Below are positions 37,890-46,745 of a stretch of 64,000 nt of DNA, piece after piece. The notes below the pieces were generated by a model that was not told the DNA's origin, did no database searches, and saw only the letters and a program-made list of their open reading frames with translations. The stretch's first letter is position 1, and each line of letters opens with the position of its first letter. Source of the stretch: CAZOZZ01 sp965262425. Lineage in GTDB: Bacteria > Acidobacteriota > Terriglobia > 20CM-2-55-15. A program made the translations under genes and the position numbers. The stretch is from NCBI GenBank assembly GCA_965262425.1, contig OZ253536.1:5084001-5148000 (forward strand). The letters are read 5' to 3'.

Positions 37890-38693
37890 TCATCCGTCGT
37901 CCGATGATGGCTTCCTGTAGAGCAGCTCGTAGAGTTGCCTTTTTCCGATCCCCAGGCGCTCGGCGGCGAGTTTGAGCAAGTCGCCCCGCGAGAGTTCCGA
38001 GAGATCGGTTGCTTCTTTGGTCGCTTCTTCCGCGCCGTCGACGACTATGACGAACTCACCACGTTCGGTGACATCCGGAAGGACGTCGGCGATTCGGCCA
38101 AACAGGTGCGTCTCGTGCAGCTTCGTCATTTCCCTTGCGACCAGGACTTCACGATTTCCGAAGACCTCCAGCATGTCGTCCAACGATGATCGGATCCTCC
38201 TTGCGGATTCGTAGAACACTATCGTTGGCGCGATGCCTTTCAGGGACTCCAACTTTTTGCGGCGTGCCTTCAATCGCGCCGGCAGGAACCCGACAAAAAC
38301 GAATTCGTCGGTCGGGAGGCCGGACACAGACAAAGCGGCCATGGCCGCTGATGGCCCGGGCGCCGGGAGAACCGGAATCCCCAATTGCCGACAGACCCGG
38401 ACCAACCGGTATCCAGGGTCGGAAATGGCAGGCGTGCCGGCGTCCGAGATGAGTGCCACTCTGAGCCCCGATTGCAGTCTTCGGGCAAGACGTCCCGCTT
38501 TTTCCGCTTCATTGAATTCGTGGTAGCTCTCCAGCCGCCGTCCGATTCCATGATGGTTGAGGAGTTTTATCGATCTGCGGGTGTCTTCGCACACGATCAG
38601 ATCCACTTCCTTCAAGAGGGCGACCGCCCTGAATGAGAGATCCTCCAGATTTCCGATTGGCGTTGCGATGACGTAAAGGATTCCAGTGGACAT
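37890..38693 (-). CDS. rsmI: 16S rRNA (cytidine-1402-2'-O)-methyltransferase
   Basis: A 267-residue SAM-dependent methyltransferase of the tetrapyrrole-methylase fold. It opens YVIATPIGNLEDLSFRAV, with VCEDTRRSIKLLNHH, ALISDAGTPAISDPGYRLV, PAPGPSAAMAALSVSGLP and FYESARRI. It modifies C1402 in the ribosomal P site. The stop codon lies five bases inside from the right flank of the IS1380 element, so the insertion spared the gene. Confidence 0.94.
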   Translation of the reverse strand: MSTGILYVIATPIGNLEDLSFRAVALLKEVDLIVCEDTRRSIKLLNHHGIGRRLESYHEFNEAEKAGRLARRLQSGLRVALISDAGTPAISDPGYRLVRVCRQLGIPVLPAPGPSAAMAALSVSGLPTDEFVFVGFLPARLKARRKKLESLKGIAPTIVFYESARRIRSSLDDMLEVFGNREVLVAREMTKLHETHLFGRIADVLPDVTERGEFVIVVDGAEEATKEATDLSELSRGDLLKLAAERLGIGKRQLYELLYRKPSSDDG

Positions 38694-39015
38694 CGTAAAT
38701 AAAATCGCTTTTGTCTTGACTATGTGATGCCGATCGGTAAAATAGCTAGTTTGCTATGTGCCAATAAAATTTGTTGGTGCAGTCGAAAAGACAAGGATTA
38801 TTGAATTGTAGACCGACCATAATGCCCTACCTATACTAGCCACTGTTCATCAATAAGAGCAGTCCCGCTAAAAGCTATTCTTCCATAACTATATCCTCAC
38901 ATTAAATAGCCCCGGTTCACTAGAGCCGGGGCGCCCACTCCTTTTTAATCCGCATTGCAAGTTGTTCACTGCAGATTTCTGTCAAGACCTCGGACCCCGG
39001 ACCCGGCGCCCCGGA
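38694..39015. other. AT-rich intergenic region between galU and rsmI
   Basis: The 322 bases have a clearly lower GC content than their neighbours and no convincing gene. They hold the galU terminator hairpin (38900..38932), a GGACCCCGGACCC-type GC-rich stretch near 38990, and an A/T-rich part upstream of rsmI (38700..38900) that may contain its promoter. I see no tRNA or known RNA there. Confidence 0.4.
38900..38932 (-). terminator. Rho-independent-like terminator of galU
   Basis: A perfect 7-bp stem GCCCCGG/CCGGGGC with a ten-base loop, read on the minus strand, is followed by TATTTAAT. On the plus strand CTTTTT follows a few bases later, so it could work both ways. Confidence 0.6.
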
Positions 39016-39924
39016 CTACAAGTCCAACGACTTCAGGTACTCGCGGAATTGCCGGCCCAGGTTATCGTCTCTCTTTAGTGCGAACTCGACGTTGGCCTTG
39101 AGAAAGCCCAGCTTGTCGCCGGCATCGTAGCGCGTACCCTCGAACATGTAGGCGTAAACCGGCTGCTGTTCGAGCAGCCGGCGGATTGCATCGGTCAGTT
39201 GAATTTCGTTTCCGCTGCCGGCGCCGGTCTTTTCGAGGGCGGGAAATATTTCGGGCGTGAGGATGTACCGGCCTATTATGGCCAGGTTGGACGGAGCGTC
39301 GCCGATCCGGGGCTTTTCGACGACGTCCTGAATCCTGTAGACGCGTCCGCCGTGGTCCTCGAGTGGGTAGCCGCGGATAATTCCATAGTGGGACACGTCT
39401 TCGTCGGGCACCTCGCAGGTGGCAATCATGGAGGATTGCAGTTTCTCGAAGAGATCCATCATCTGCTTGAGGCAAGGAATCTGGGAATCGATGATGTCGT
39501 CACCGAGGACAACGGCGAAAGGTTCGCTTCCGACGGCTTCACGCGCCATCATGATCGCGTGTCCCAGGCCCAGTGCTTCCTTTTGCCTCACATAGGAAAC
39601 GCTGATCATGTTCGAGATGCGGCGCATTTCGGCTAGTTCGGTGATCTTCCCCCTTTCCTCAAGAACGTGTTCCAGTTCGTAGGACACGTCGAAATGGTCC
39701 TCAATCGCGTTCTTGCCGCGGCCTGTAACGATAGTGACGTTCTGGATTCCGGCGGCGACTGCCTCCTCGATGCCGTATTGAATCAACGGCTTGTCGACGA
39801 GTGGCAGCATCTCTTTCGGTTGGGCCTTGGTTGCCGGCAGGAACCTCGTTCCCAGGCCGGCTGCCGGGAAGACAGCCTTTCGTATCTGCATCGCGTTTGT
39901 CGAACCTGTGGTGTCGTGCGTCAA
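39016..39924 (-). CDS. galU: UTP--glucose-1-phosphate uridylyltransferase
   Basis: A 302-residue nucleotidyltransferase making UDP-glucose. AVFPAAGLGTRFLPATKAQP followed by KEML is the nucleotide-binding signature; VLGDDIIDS, VVEKP and TRYDAGDKLGFLKANVEFAL are also typical. A TTG at 39924 with GGAG six bases upstream is the better supported start; an ATG at 39891 lacks a ribosome site and would begin right at the first strand. Transcription probably ends at the hairpin downstream. Confidence 0.93.
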   Translation of the reverse strand: MTHDTTGSTNAMQIRKAVFPAAGLGTRFLPATKAQPKEMLPLVDKPLIQYGIEEAVAAGIQNVTIVTGRGKNAIEDHFDVSYELEHVLEERGKITELAEMRRISNMISVSYVRQKEALGLGHAIMMAREAVGSEPFAVVLGDDIIDSQIPCLKQMMDLFEKLQSSMIATCEVPDEDVSHYGIIRGYPLEDHGGRVYRIQDVVEKPRIGDAPSNLAIIGRYILTPEIFPALEKTGAGSGNEIQLTDAIRRLLEQQPVYAYMFEGTRYDAGDKLGFLKANVEFALKRDDNLGRQFREYLKSLDL

Positions 39925-39984
39925 GAGTTACTCCAGCAAATATGCACTGAACAAACAGCTTTCATGTTGTGTGAGATAAATTGC

Positions 39985-40776
39985 TCAGAGAAGGCCCTTT
40001 ACGGCACCACCATCGACGGGAATCGTCGTACCGGTAATGTAACTCGCGCGTTCGGATGCCAGAAAGGCGACCAACGCGGCAAACTCCGGCGTCGTACCGA
40101 TTCGGTTCAGTGGGATTGTGGCTTCCCATTCCCGGAGGACCTCATCGCGAGACATGCTCTTACTCTCGGCCATGGCATCGGCGAGTTGCTCCACTCTTTC
40201 GGTCATGGTGAATCCGGGACAGACATTATTGACAAGGATATTGTCCGGGGCCAGTTCCTGAGAGAGCGTTTTGGCGAATCCGATGACACCGGCCCGAAGA
40301 CTGTTGGACAACATCAGGCCTTCGACGGGTTGCTTTACCGAGATGGATGTGATGTTGATGATCCTGCCCCATTCTTTCGCTTTCATGTAGGGAACCACTG
40401 CGCGACACAGTTCGACGACGCTGACAAGGTTCATCTGGAACGCTCCGGCCCACGCCGCTTCGTCCAGTGTTTGGAAGGTGCCTGCCGGTGGCCCTCCCGC
40501 ATTGGTTACCAGAATATCGATTGTGCCGAATCGATCCACGACGTCGGAGACCAGACGTTTGATGTCGTCAATGTTCGAGACGTCGGCTCGGACGCCGAGT
40601 ACCTCGCTCCCCGTTTTCTCCTTAATCGCCAACGCCCCGTCCGCAATAAGGGCTTCGTTTCGCGAGCAGATGCCAATTCGGGCGCCTTCGGCGGCGAGTT
40701 CCTCGGCGACTGCCCGTCCCAGGCCTTTGCTCGAGGCGGCGACCAGCGCCACCTTTCCTTTCAGTCCCAGATCCAT
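39985..40776 (-). CDS. Atypical SDR-fold oxidoreductase (FabG-like, YxxxK lost)
   Basis: A 263-residue Rossmann protein beginning MDLGLKGKVALVAASSKGLG. NAGGPPAG and IINITSISVKQP are present, but where classical SDRs have YxxxK this one reads LSNSLRAGVIGFAK, so Tyr and Lys are absent. A known FabG-like subfamily shares the LSNxxRAG sequence, so this is a family trait and not decay. It is coupled to the cupin gene by a TGATG overlap. The reaction is unknown. Confidence 0.82.
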   Translation of the reverse strand: MDLGLKGKVALVAASSKGLGRAVAEELAAEGARIGICSRNEALIADGALAIKEKTGSEVLGVRADVSNIDDIKRLVSDVVDRFGTIDILVTNAGGPPAGTFQTLDEAAWAGAFQMNLVSVVELCRAVVPYMKAKEWGRIINITSISVKQPVEGLMLSNSLRAGVIGFAKTLSQELAPDNILVNNVCPGFTMTERVEQLADAMAESKSMSRDEVLREWEATIPLNRIGTTPEFAALVAFLASERASYITGTTIPVDGGAVKGLL

Positions 40777-41147
40777 CAGGTTTTCCTCAGATAATCGTCC
40801 GTTTTGTCGAGCCAATCCTGTCGGATCGGGGAAAACACGTCGAGGTCGAGAGTGTCTTCCAGAGCTTCGGCGCCATGGACGACGTTAGACGGGATGTGCA
40901 ACACCTCTCCCTCACGAACAATGACTTCCTTGCCATTGATATCGAATTTCAACGCACCTTTCAGGATGTAGGTGATCTGTTCGTTCTCGTGACTGTGAGC
41001 CGGAACCACGCAGCCCGCCTTCAGGATGACGTGAGCCAGCATCATGCGATCCGCGGTGACCAGCCTTCTGGATATGCTGTCGCTCAGGTGCTCGAGTTCG
41101 ATGTCGTCCCAGCGGTAATGGATCGCTTTCCGTTCCGTGTCTGCCAT
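40776..41147 (-). CDS. Small cupin protein
   Basis: A 123-residue single cupin: VVPAHSHENEQITYILKGAL carries three likely metal ligands (two His, one Glu/Gln position) and VLHIPSNVVHGAEALEDT the fourth. It is translated just upstream of, and overlapping, the atypical SDR, so the two may serve one step. Small cupins of this type include isomerases and ligand-binding proteins; no substrate can be named. Confidence 0.8.
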   Translation of the reverse strand: MADTERKAIHYRWDDIELEHLSDSISRRLVTADRMMLAHVILKAGCVVPAHSHENEQITYILKGALKFDINGKEVIVREGEVLHIPSNVVHGAEALEDTLDLDVFSPIRQDWLDKTDDYLRKT

Positions 41148-41178
41148 CTGATTTTTCTCCTGAAATGTTCCAGCCGGA

Positions 41179-41991
41179 TCATTCGATCATTTTGCCGATT
41201 CGAAACCACCTCGTCCGGGTAAAGAAGTGAGTGGCTATCGACCAATACCCGCTTATCGATTCTTTGAACGAACGCCGTCCAGGAATGTACGGGCCGCTCT
41301 GATAGGACCAGTAGACAAAAAGTGGTTTCCCGATGATTTCCTCCTTACGAACAAATCCCCAGAATCGGCTGTCGTTGCTGTTGTCCCGGTTGTCGCCCAT
41401 CACGAAATAGGAATTTGCGGGCAGCGTGACAGGTCCGTAACTGTCCCTGACGTAAAGTTCCGCCGGCGTCCATGGGTCGGAACGGTAAACCTGCTCATCC
41501 ATGTGGATCTTGTACGGTTCGTCGAGTCCCACGCCGTTGACGAAGAGCTGCTTGTCGCTGATTTCGATGATGTCACCGGGCAGGCCGATCAAGCGCTTGA
41601 CGAAGGGGATATCTCCCAGATTCGGCGAAACGAAAGCAACGATGTCTCCACGGTCGAGCGACCGATCCGGCAGGTACCCCCGAATGGCGGAGGGGTAGTT
41701 TGCCTGGAACCCCAGCTTGTCCAGAAAGAAATGGTCGCCGACCATGATAGTCGGCTTCATCGACTCTGTTGGAACCCGCGTTGCTTGCGCGACATAACTG
41801 GTAAAGATCAACACGAACACGACCGTGAAGGCCAGGCTTTCGACCCATTCCCTCAAATGGCTCTTCCCGTTCGGTATGCCGGGTTCCCCGGCGTCGGCAC
41901 CGCCGGACTCGGGAGACGAATCGAACACGGCGAGGTCACCCAATCGGACGTCGGGCGCATCACGGGTGAATTCGTGCATGTCCCCCGTCAC
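41179..41991 (-). CDS. lepB: Signal peptidase I
   Basis: A 270-residue membrane peptidase with one helix (WVESLAFTVVFVLIFTSYVA), the catalytic serine in VPTESMKPTIMVGD and the lysine in FVKRLIGLPGD; FVMGDNRDNSNDSRFWGFV completes the family boxes. It removes signal peptides from exported proteins. The N-terminus before the helix (about 50 residues) is variable, so the GTG at 41991 and an ATG at 41979 are both possible. Confidence 0.93.
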   Translation of the reverse strand: MTGDMHEFTRDAPDVRLGDLAVFDSSPESGGADAGEPGIPNGKSHLREWVESLAFTVVFVLIFTSYVAQATRVPTESMKPTIMVGDHFFLDKLGFQANYPSAIRGYLPDRSLDRGDIVAFVSPNLGDIPFVKRLIGLPGDIIEISDKQLFVNGVGLDEPYKIHMDEQVYRSDPWTPAELYVRDSYGPVTLPANSYFVMGDNRDNSNDSRFWGFVRKEEIIGKPLFVYWSYQSGPYIPGRRSFKESISGYWSIATHFFTRTRWFRIGKMIE

Positions 41992-42018
41992 TTCAAGCGT
42001 TCTCGGGCCGAATTCACG

Positions 42019-42546
42019 CTACACGTCCAGCTCAATGTTCCAGTAGAGGTAATCGCGCCAGCTTTCGGGTGGCGTTTTGACCCTGAACGTGATGTGGTAG
42101 GCCGGAAGCCAACGGGGTTCGGTCGGCTGCCGTATCAATTCCATCCGGGCCTGTCCGGGGGTACGCCCGCCCTTCTTGTGATTACAACGGAAACACGCTG
42201 TTACGATGTTGTCCCACTTCTTCTTCCCGCCGATCGCGACCGGAACAACATGATCGAAGGTCAGGTCCTCGGTCGGCGACTTCTTGCCGCAATACTGGCA
42301 CTTGTAATCGTCTCTGGCGTAGATGTTTGCCCTGGAAAACTTCACCCGGTTGTGGTGCTTCACGCGGACGTACTGAACCAGTCGGCAGATGGACGGCAGC
42401 TTGACCGAAAAGGTCACGCTCCGGATTTCCCTTTCGTATTCGTCGATCACTTCCACCTTACCAGCAAACAGCAAGGTCAGCGCCTTCTTCCAGGAAATGA
42501 TCCGTAGCGGTTCGTAAGAAGCGTTCAGCAGTAGTGTCGATTGCAT
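42019..42546 (-). CDS. HNH endonuclease family protein
   Basis: A 175-residue protein of a common stand-alone HNH group beginning LLLNASYEPLRIISWKKAL. The zinc cysteines lie in CQYCGKK and CFRCNHKKGG, and the HNH core is in LTFDHVVPVAIGGKKKWDNI. Such proteins are widespread, chromosomal and not tied to introns here. The cellular target is unknown. Confidence 0.88.
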   Translation of the reverse strand: MQSTLLLNASYEPLRIISWKKALTLLFAGKVEVIDEYEREIRSVTFSVKLPSICRLVQYVRVKHHNRVKFSRANIYARDDYKCQYCGKKSPTEDLTFDHVVPVAIGGKKKWDNIVTACFRCNHKKGGRTPGQARMELIRQPTEPRWLPAYHITFRVKTPPESWRDYLYWNIELDV

Positions 42547-42784
42547 TCGATCACCTGTCCTCCAACAAAATTCTTAAGGGATGTCCGGCCTTTGTCAAGG
42601 TCTTTGTCGTCCCTTTCTCTCCCCAAACCCTTATAGATATTGGGTTTGGACCGTCCCGAACGACCCCCCCCCCGCCCTCTTCGCCGCGGAATCCGCTGGT
42701 TAGGTTACAATGAGCTTTCTGGAAAGGACCTGGTCGGGGTGCAGTCTGACCACTGACCACTGACCACTGACCATTCTTCTGCCC
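42547..42784. promoter_or_regulatory. Divergent region with hairpin, C10 run and heptamer array
   Basis: Between the HNH gene and larE lie a perfect 8-bp stem CCAAACCC/GGGTTTGG (42623..42649), a run of ten C (42664..42673) and four tandem CTGACCA units (42746..42773) just before the larE start. The hairpin could terminate or regulate; the poly-C run is prone to slippage. Confidence 0.45.
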
Positions 42785-43594
42785 ATGACCGAACTTGCCG
42801 AGAAAGAGGCCCTCCTGCGAAGCATATTCGCGGATATGGACACGTGCGTCGTGGCCCTGAGTGGTGGTGTTGACAGTGCTTACCTTGCCCTGGTGGCCCA
42901 TCAGGTACTTGGAGAAAGAGCCCTGGCGGTCACTGCCCAGAGCCCCAGCTATCCCGAAAACCAGAGACGCCAGACGATTCGTCTCGTCGAACAATTCAGC
43001 TTCCGCCATGAGTTCGTGCAGTCCGAAGAATTGATGGATGAGAATTACTCCAGCAATCCTGTCAACCGGTGTTATTTCTGCAAGCACGAGCTGTACGGAA
43101 AGCTGCAATCGATCGCGCTTCGGTCGGGCTTCCGTTTCGTTGCCGACGGCAGCAACATCGACGATACGAGCGATTATCGGCCCGGCCGAGCGGCCGGTTC
43201 CGAGATGGGGGTTCGTAGTCCGCTCATCGAAGCCGGTATCGGCAAGGCCGAAGTCCGTACTTTATCCAGGATGCAAGGGTTGCCAACGTGGGACTTGCCC
43301 GCGTCTGCATGCCTGTCGTCCCGTATTCCCTACGGGTCTGCCGTCACAGTGGAGAAGCTCAAGATGATAGATCAGGGAGAGGAAATTCTGCGGTCGTTTG
43401 GGTTCCGCCAGAGCCGCGTGCGTCACCATGGGGACGTTGCGCGGATCGAGATCGCCAGAGACGAACTGGAAAAGGCTTTGAGCCTGGAAATGTTCGATCG
43501 CCTCGCGGTTCGGTTCAAGGCTCTCGGCTTCCGATTTGTCACTCTGGATGTTGAGGGGTACCGCATGGGTGCTTTGAACTCCGAGGAGCAATGA
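42785..43594 (+). CDS. larE: LarE-type sacrificial sulfur transferase
   Basis: A 269-residue ATP-pyrophosphatase. ALSGGVDSAYLALVAH is the PP-loop, NRCYFCKHELYGKL and DGSNIDDTSDYRPG follow, and the cysteine that donates its sulfur in LarE is present in LPASACLSSRIPYG. In known systems LarE works with LarB and LarC to make the nickel-pincer cofactor of lactate racemase; none of these is nearby. It begins a tight operon with purD, purE and mtaB (4-base overlaps). Confidence 0.88.
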   Translation: MTELAEKEALLRSIFADMDTCVVALSGGVDSAYLALVAHQVLGERALAVTAQSPSYPENQRRQTIRLVEQFSFRHEFVQSEELMDENYSSNPVNRCYFCKHELYGKLQSIALRSGFRFVADGSNIDDTSDYRPGRAAGSEMGVRSPLIEAGIGKAEVRTLSRMQGLPTWDLPASACLSSRIPYGSAVTVEKLKMIDQGEEILRSFGFRQSRVRHHGDVARIEIARDELEKALSLEMFDRLAVRFKALGFRFVTLDVEGYRMGALNSEEQ

Positions 43595-44856
43595 AAATTC
43601 TTGTCGTCGGTTCGGGTGGAAGAGAGCATGCCGTGGTCGAAGCCCTGGCGAACAGCTCAAAGGTTTCGGGCATATACGCCGCTCCCGGCAACGGGGGCAT
43701 CCGCGAGACAGCCGAAGTTGTCGATATCCGGGCCGATGATGTGGCCGGACTGGCGGTGTTTGCGGAAAAAGAAGGGATCGAGCTGACTGTGGTGGGGCCG
43801 GAGGTTCCATTGAGCCTGGGGCTGGTCGACGATTTCCGGAGCAAGGATCTTCCCGTCATCGGACCAACGGCTTCCGACGCCCGCCTGGAGTCCAGTAAGG
43901 GATTCACGAAGCACTTGTGTTCCGAGAACGGAATTCCCACGGCAGCCTACACGGAATGTGCCACCGCACGTGAGGCCTACGAGGTCCTCGATCGCGTCGG
44001 CTATCCCGCCGTCGTCAAGGCCAACGGACTGGCTGCCGGCAAGGGTGTTGTCGTCGCGGCAACGGCGGAAGAGGCGCGGAAGGCGGTCCACGACATGATG
44101 GAGTCGCGAGTCCTGGGCGAGGCCGGGGATCGACTCGTTATCGAAGATTTCATGGAAGGTGAAGAGGCGTCCTTCCACGTTTTTGCCGACGGGACGGATT
44201 TTCAGCCGATGGTGCCTGCTCAGGATCACAAGCCCCGGTTCGATGGCGATGCCGGTCCCAACACGGGCGGAATGGGCGCCTACTCGCTGGACTCCATTCT
44301 GACGGATGCCCAGACAGCCGAGGTCGTCGATCGCATCATACGTCCGACGCTTCGCGTGACAGGTACCTTCTCCGGGATTCTGTACGCCGGCCTGATGTTG
44401 ACCCACCAGGGTCCAAAGCTCGTGGAGTACAACGTCAGATTGGGAGATCCCGAGGCACAGGTCATGCTGCCCCGCCTGGAAACCGACCTCCTCGATGTGT
44501 TTCTCGCCATGCGAGACCATCGTCTCGGGGAACTGGAACTTCAGTGGAAGCCCGCGGCCACGGCAACCGTGGTTCTTGTAGCAGACACCTACCCCGGAAA
44601 AGTCCAACAGGGCAAGGAGATTTCGGGTCTGGATGAAGTGCGGCGGGTCTCCGACGTGAAGGTGTTCCATGCGGGTACGCGATGGGAGGACGGTCGGGTC
44701 TACACCGCCGGAGGCCGCATCCTCAATGTTACGGCCATTGGTGAGACATTGTCCGAAGCCCTTGAAAAAGCATACTTTGTTGCTGAAATGATAGAATTTG
44801 AGGGTAAGGATTACCGAAAAGACATCGGCCGGAAAGGATTGAGTAAAGACCAATGA
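43591..44856 (+). CDS. purD: Phosphoribosylamine--glycine ligase
   Basis: A 421-residue ATP-grasp enzyme, second step of purine synthesis. ILVVGSGGREHAVVEALANS, VVGPEVPLSLGLVDDF, PAVVKANGLAAGKGVV, NTGGMGAYSLDSI and LMLTHQGPKLVEYNVRLGDP are the family blocks in order. The start overlaps the larE stop and the end overlaps purE, both by ATGA junctions. Confidence 0.95.
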   Translation: MKILVVGSGGREHAVVEALANSSKVSGIYAAPGNGGIRETAEVVDIRADDVAGLAVFAEKEGIELTVVGPEVPLSLGLVDDFRSKDLPVIGPTASDARLESSKGFTKHLCSENGIPTAAYTECATAREAYEVLDRVGYPAVVKANGLAAGKGVVVAATAEEARKAVHDMMESRVLGEAGDRLVIEDFMEGEEASFHVFADGTDFQPMVPAQDHKPRFDGDAGPNTGGMGAYSLDSILTDAQTAEVVDRIIRPTLRVTGTFSGILYAGLMLTHQGPKLVEYNVRLGDPEAQVMLPRLETDLLDVFLAMRDHRLGELELQWKPAATATVVLVADTYPGKVQQGKEISGLDEVRRVSDVKVFHAGTRWEDGRVYTAGGRILNVTAIGETLSEALEKAYFVAEMIEFEGKDYRKDIGRKGLSKDQ

Positions 44857-45359
44857 CACTGTCTGTCGCGATTATCATGGGAAGTGATTCGGACCTGCCG
44901 ATCATGCGCGAAGCCATCAAAGTACTTGAGGCTTTTGGGGTCGGATACGAAGTGGAGGTCAGCAGCGCACATCGTTCGCCGGCGCGCACCTCGGCATTCG
45001 CCAGGGAAGCGAAGGGGAGAGGCCTTCGAGTCATCATTGCGGGAGCGGGGAGTGCGGCACACCTGGCGGGCGTAATCGCCGCCGAGACGACGCTGCCCGT
45101 GATCGGAGTTCCAATAGACAGCTCGCCTCTCAAGGGCTTTGATTCCCTTCTGGCTACTGTCCAGATGCCGCCCGGGGTACCCGTCGCCACGATGGCTGTC
45201 GGCCGTGCCGGTGCGACTAACGCCGCACTGTTTGCCGTACAGATCCTTGCGACCGCGGACGAAGGTCTGGCCACGCAAATGGTTGAGCACAAAGAGAAAT
45301 TGGCCCAGGGTGTGGCCGATAAGAATTTGCGCGTGCAGCAGGAATTGAACGGCGATTGA
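44853..45359 (+). CDS. purE: N5-carboxyaminoimidazole ribonucleotide mutase
   Basis: A 168-residue class I PurE: IMGSDSDLPIMREA, the catalytic histidine in VSSAHRSPARTSAF, IAGAGSAAHLAGVIAA and PVIGVPIDSSPLKGFDSLLA. It rearranges N5-CAIR to CAIR in purine synthesis. PurK, its usual partner, is not in the window. Confidence 0.95.
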   Translation: MTLSVAIIMGSDSDLPIMREAIKVLEAFGVGYEVEVSSAHRSPARTSAFAREAKGRGLRVIIAGAGSAAHLAGVIAAETTLPVIGVPIDSSPLKGFDSLLATVQMPPGVPVATMAVGRAGATNAALFAVQILATADEGLATQMVEHKEKLAQGVADKNLRVQQELNGD

Positions 45360-45362
45360 CAC

Positions 45363-46745
45363 ATGTTGAACAAGAAATTCCATGTCGCGAATTTTGGCTG
45401 TCGAGCATCCCAGTCGGAGGGCGCCGCCATCCAGGAAGAAATGCTCGACTCGGACTTTTCGCACTCCTCTTCGGCCTACGATTCCGACGTCCTGATCGTC
45501 AATTCGTGCACGGTCACCGAGGAGGCGGACCGTGAGGTCGGCCGCCTCATTCGCCGTGTCGCCAGGCGGAGTCCGGGGACGGAAATCATCGTTACCGGTT
45601 GTTATGCGCAACGGAAGCCAGCCGAGCTTGCCGCCATGCCCCGAGTCCGGTACGTCGTCGGGAATTCTCACAAACCGATGGTCCCGCGCCTCGCGCGGCA
45701 AGCCGTTATGGAGCGCGTTCGGGATGGTCGCGCCGAGGTTTACTGTAGCGACATCTTTCTTGAGAAGGAACTTTCCGGCCCGTCACTTCAGGGGTCGGGA
45801 GGGCGCACCCGTGCGACGGTCAAGGTGCAGGATGGCTGTGACGCGAACTGTTCGTTCTGCATCATACCGTCGGTCCGTGGTCGTGGCCGGAGCCTGCATC
45901 CGCGAACCGTGATCGCCCAGGTTCGAGACCTGGTCGAGAGGGGCTACAAGGAAGTCGTCTTTTCCGGCATCCATCTTGGGTCTTACGGGCGTGATCTGTC
46001 CCCGGGGTTGAATTTTCAAGAATTGATCGAAATGACGCTCGATCACGTTTCGGACCTTGAAAGGTTGCGCCTCAGTTCCATCGAACCTCTGGAGGTGACG
46101 CCGGGCCTGATCGACCTGGTTGGGAGCCACACCGGACTGGCCCGGCACTTTCATCTACCTCTGCAAAGCGGTTCCGCACGAATCCTCAAAGCCATGTATC
46201 GCCCGTATCTGCCTGATTACTATGAAGACTTGGCTCAGAGGATCCGGCATCAGGTACCCGATGCGTCAATCGGGGCGGACGTGATGGTCGGGTTTCCGGG
46301 AGAAACCGACGAGGATTTTCGCCAGACATACAATCTCATCGAGTCATCGCCGCTCACGTATCTCCATGTGTTCCCGTATTCCTCCCGTCCCGGGACGCGT
46401 GCAGCAGAGTTTTCGGATCAGATCCCGGCGCATGTTTCGCGTTTTCGCGCGAAATTATTGCGCGAACTAATCCAACGCAAAAACGAATATTTCCGCAAGC
46501 AATTCATAGGTCAGATGATGGATGTCTTGGTGTTGGGTGAGGAAGTGGAAGATGGTTGCCTTCCTGGAATCAGCGATAACTTCATCAAAATCCGCGTTCC
46601 CGCCGATCTCGAAGTCAATCGCTGGCATCGTCTGGCGATTTCAGGTCTGGACGGAACAGGCCTCCTGGCTTCGGCCCCGGTTCATGACTCAGAGGTTTCG
46701 GCGTCGGAAGATTCCAATATCACCACGGCCGCCGAAACCGTGTGA
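45363..46745 (+). CDS. mtaB: tRNA (N6-threonylcarbamoyladenosine-37) methylthiotransferase MtaB
   Basis: A 460-residue radical-SAM enzyme. The N-terminal cluster cysteines are in NFGCRASQSE, VNSCTVTEEADREV and TGCYAQRKP; the radical-SAM cluster is CDANCSFCIIPSVRGRGRS; a TRAM-type RNA-binding segment closes the protein. It adds a methylthio group to t6A37 in tRNA for ANN codons. It follows purE by 3 bases. Its last 64 bases overlap acpS on the other strand. Confidence 0.92.
   Translation: MLNKKFHVANFGCRASQSEGAAIQEEMLDSDFSHSSSAYDSDVLIVNSCTVTEEADREVGRLIRRVARRSPGTEIIVTGCYAQRKPAELAAMPRVRYVVGNSHKPMVPRLARQAVMERVRDGRAEVYCSDIFLEKELSGPSLQGSGGRTRATVKVQDGCDANCSFCIIPSVRGRGRSLHPRTVIAQVRDLVERGYKEVVFSGIHLGSYGRDLSPGLNFQELIEMTLDHVSDLERLRLSSIEPLEVTPGLIDLVGSHTGLARHFHLPLQSGSARILKAMYRPYLPDYYEDLAQRIRHQVPDASIGADVMVGFPGETDEDFRQTYNLIESSPLTYLHVFPYSSRPGTRAAEFSDQIPAHVSRFRAKLLRELIQRKNEYFRKQFIGQMMDVLVLGEEVEDGCLPGISDNFIKIRVPADLEVNRWHRLAISGLDGTGLLASAPVHDSEVSASEDSNITTAAETV

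Noticed and set aside
39667..40794. 375-codon plus-strand frame opposite galU and the SDR
   Set aside because: It is a mirror of two genuine genes and lacks any recognisable motif or ribosome site.
41227..42507. 426-codon plus-strand frame opposite lepB and HNH
   Set aside because: Catalytic motifs of both real genes lie on the minus strand; this frame is antisense noise.
42019..42546. Homing endonuclease or intron-encoded HNH
   Set aside because: No intron, intein or interrupted gene surrounds it, and it matches a widespread stand-alone chromosomal HNH group.
43657..44859. 400-codon minus-strand frame opposite purD
   Set aside because: purD is complete on the plus strand with all family blocks.
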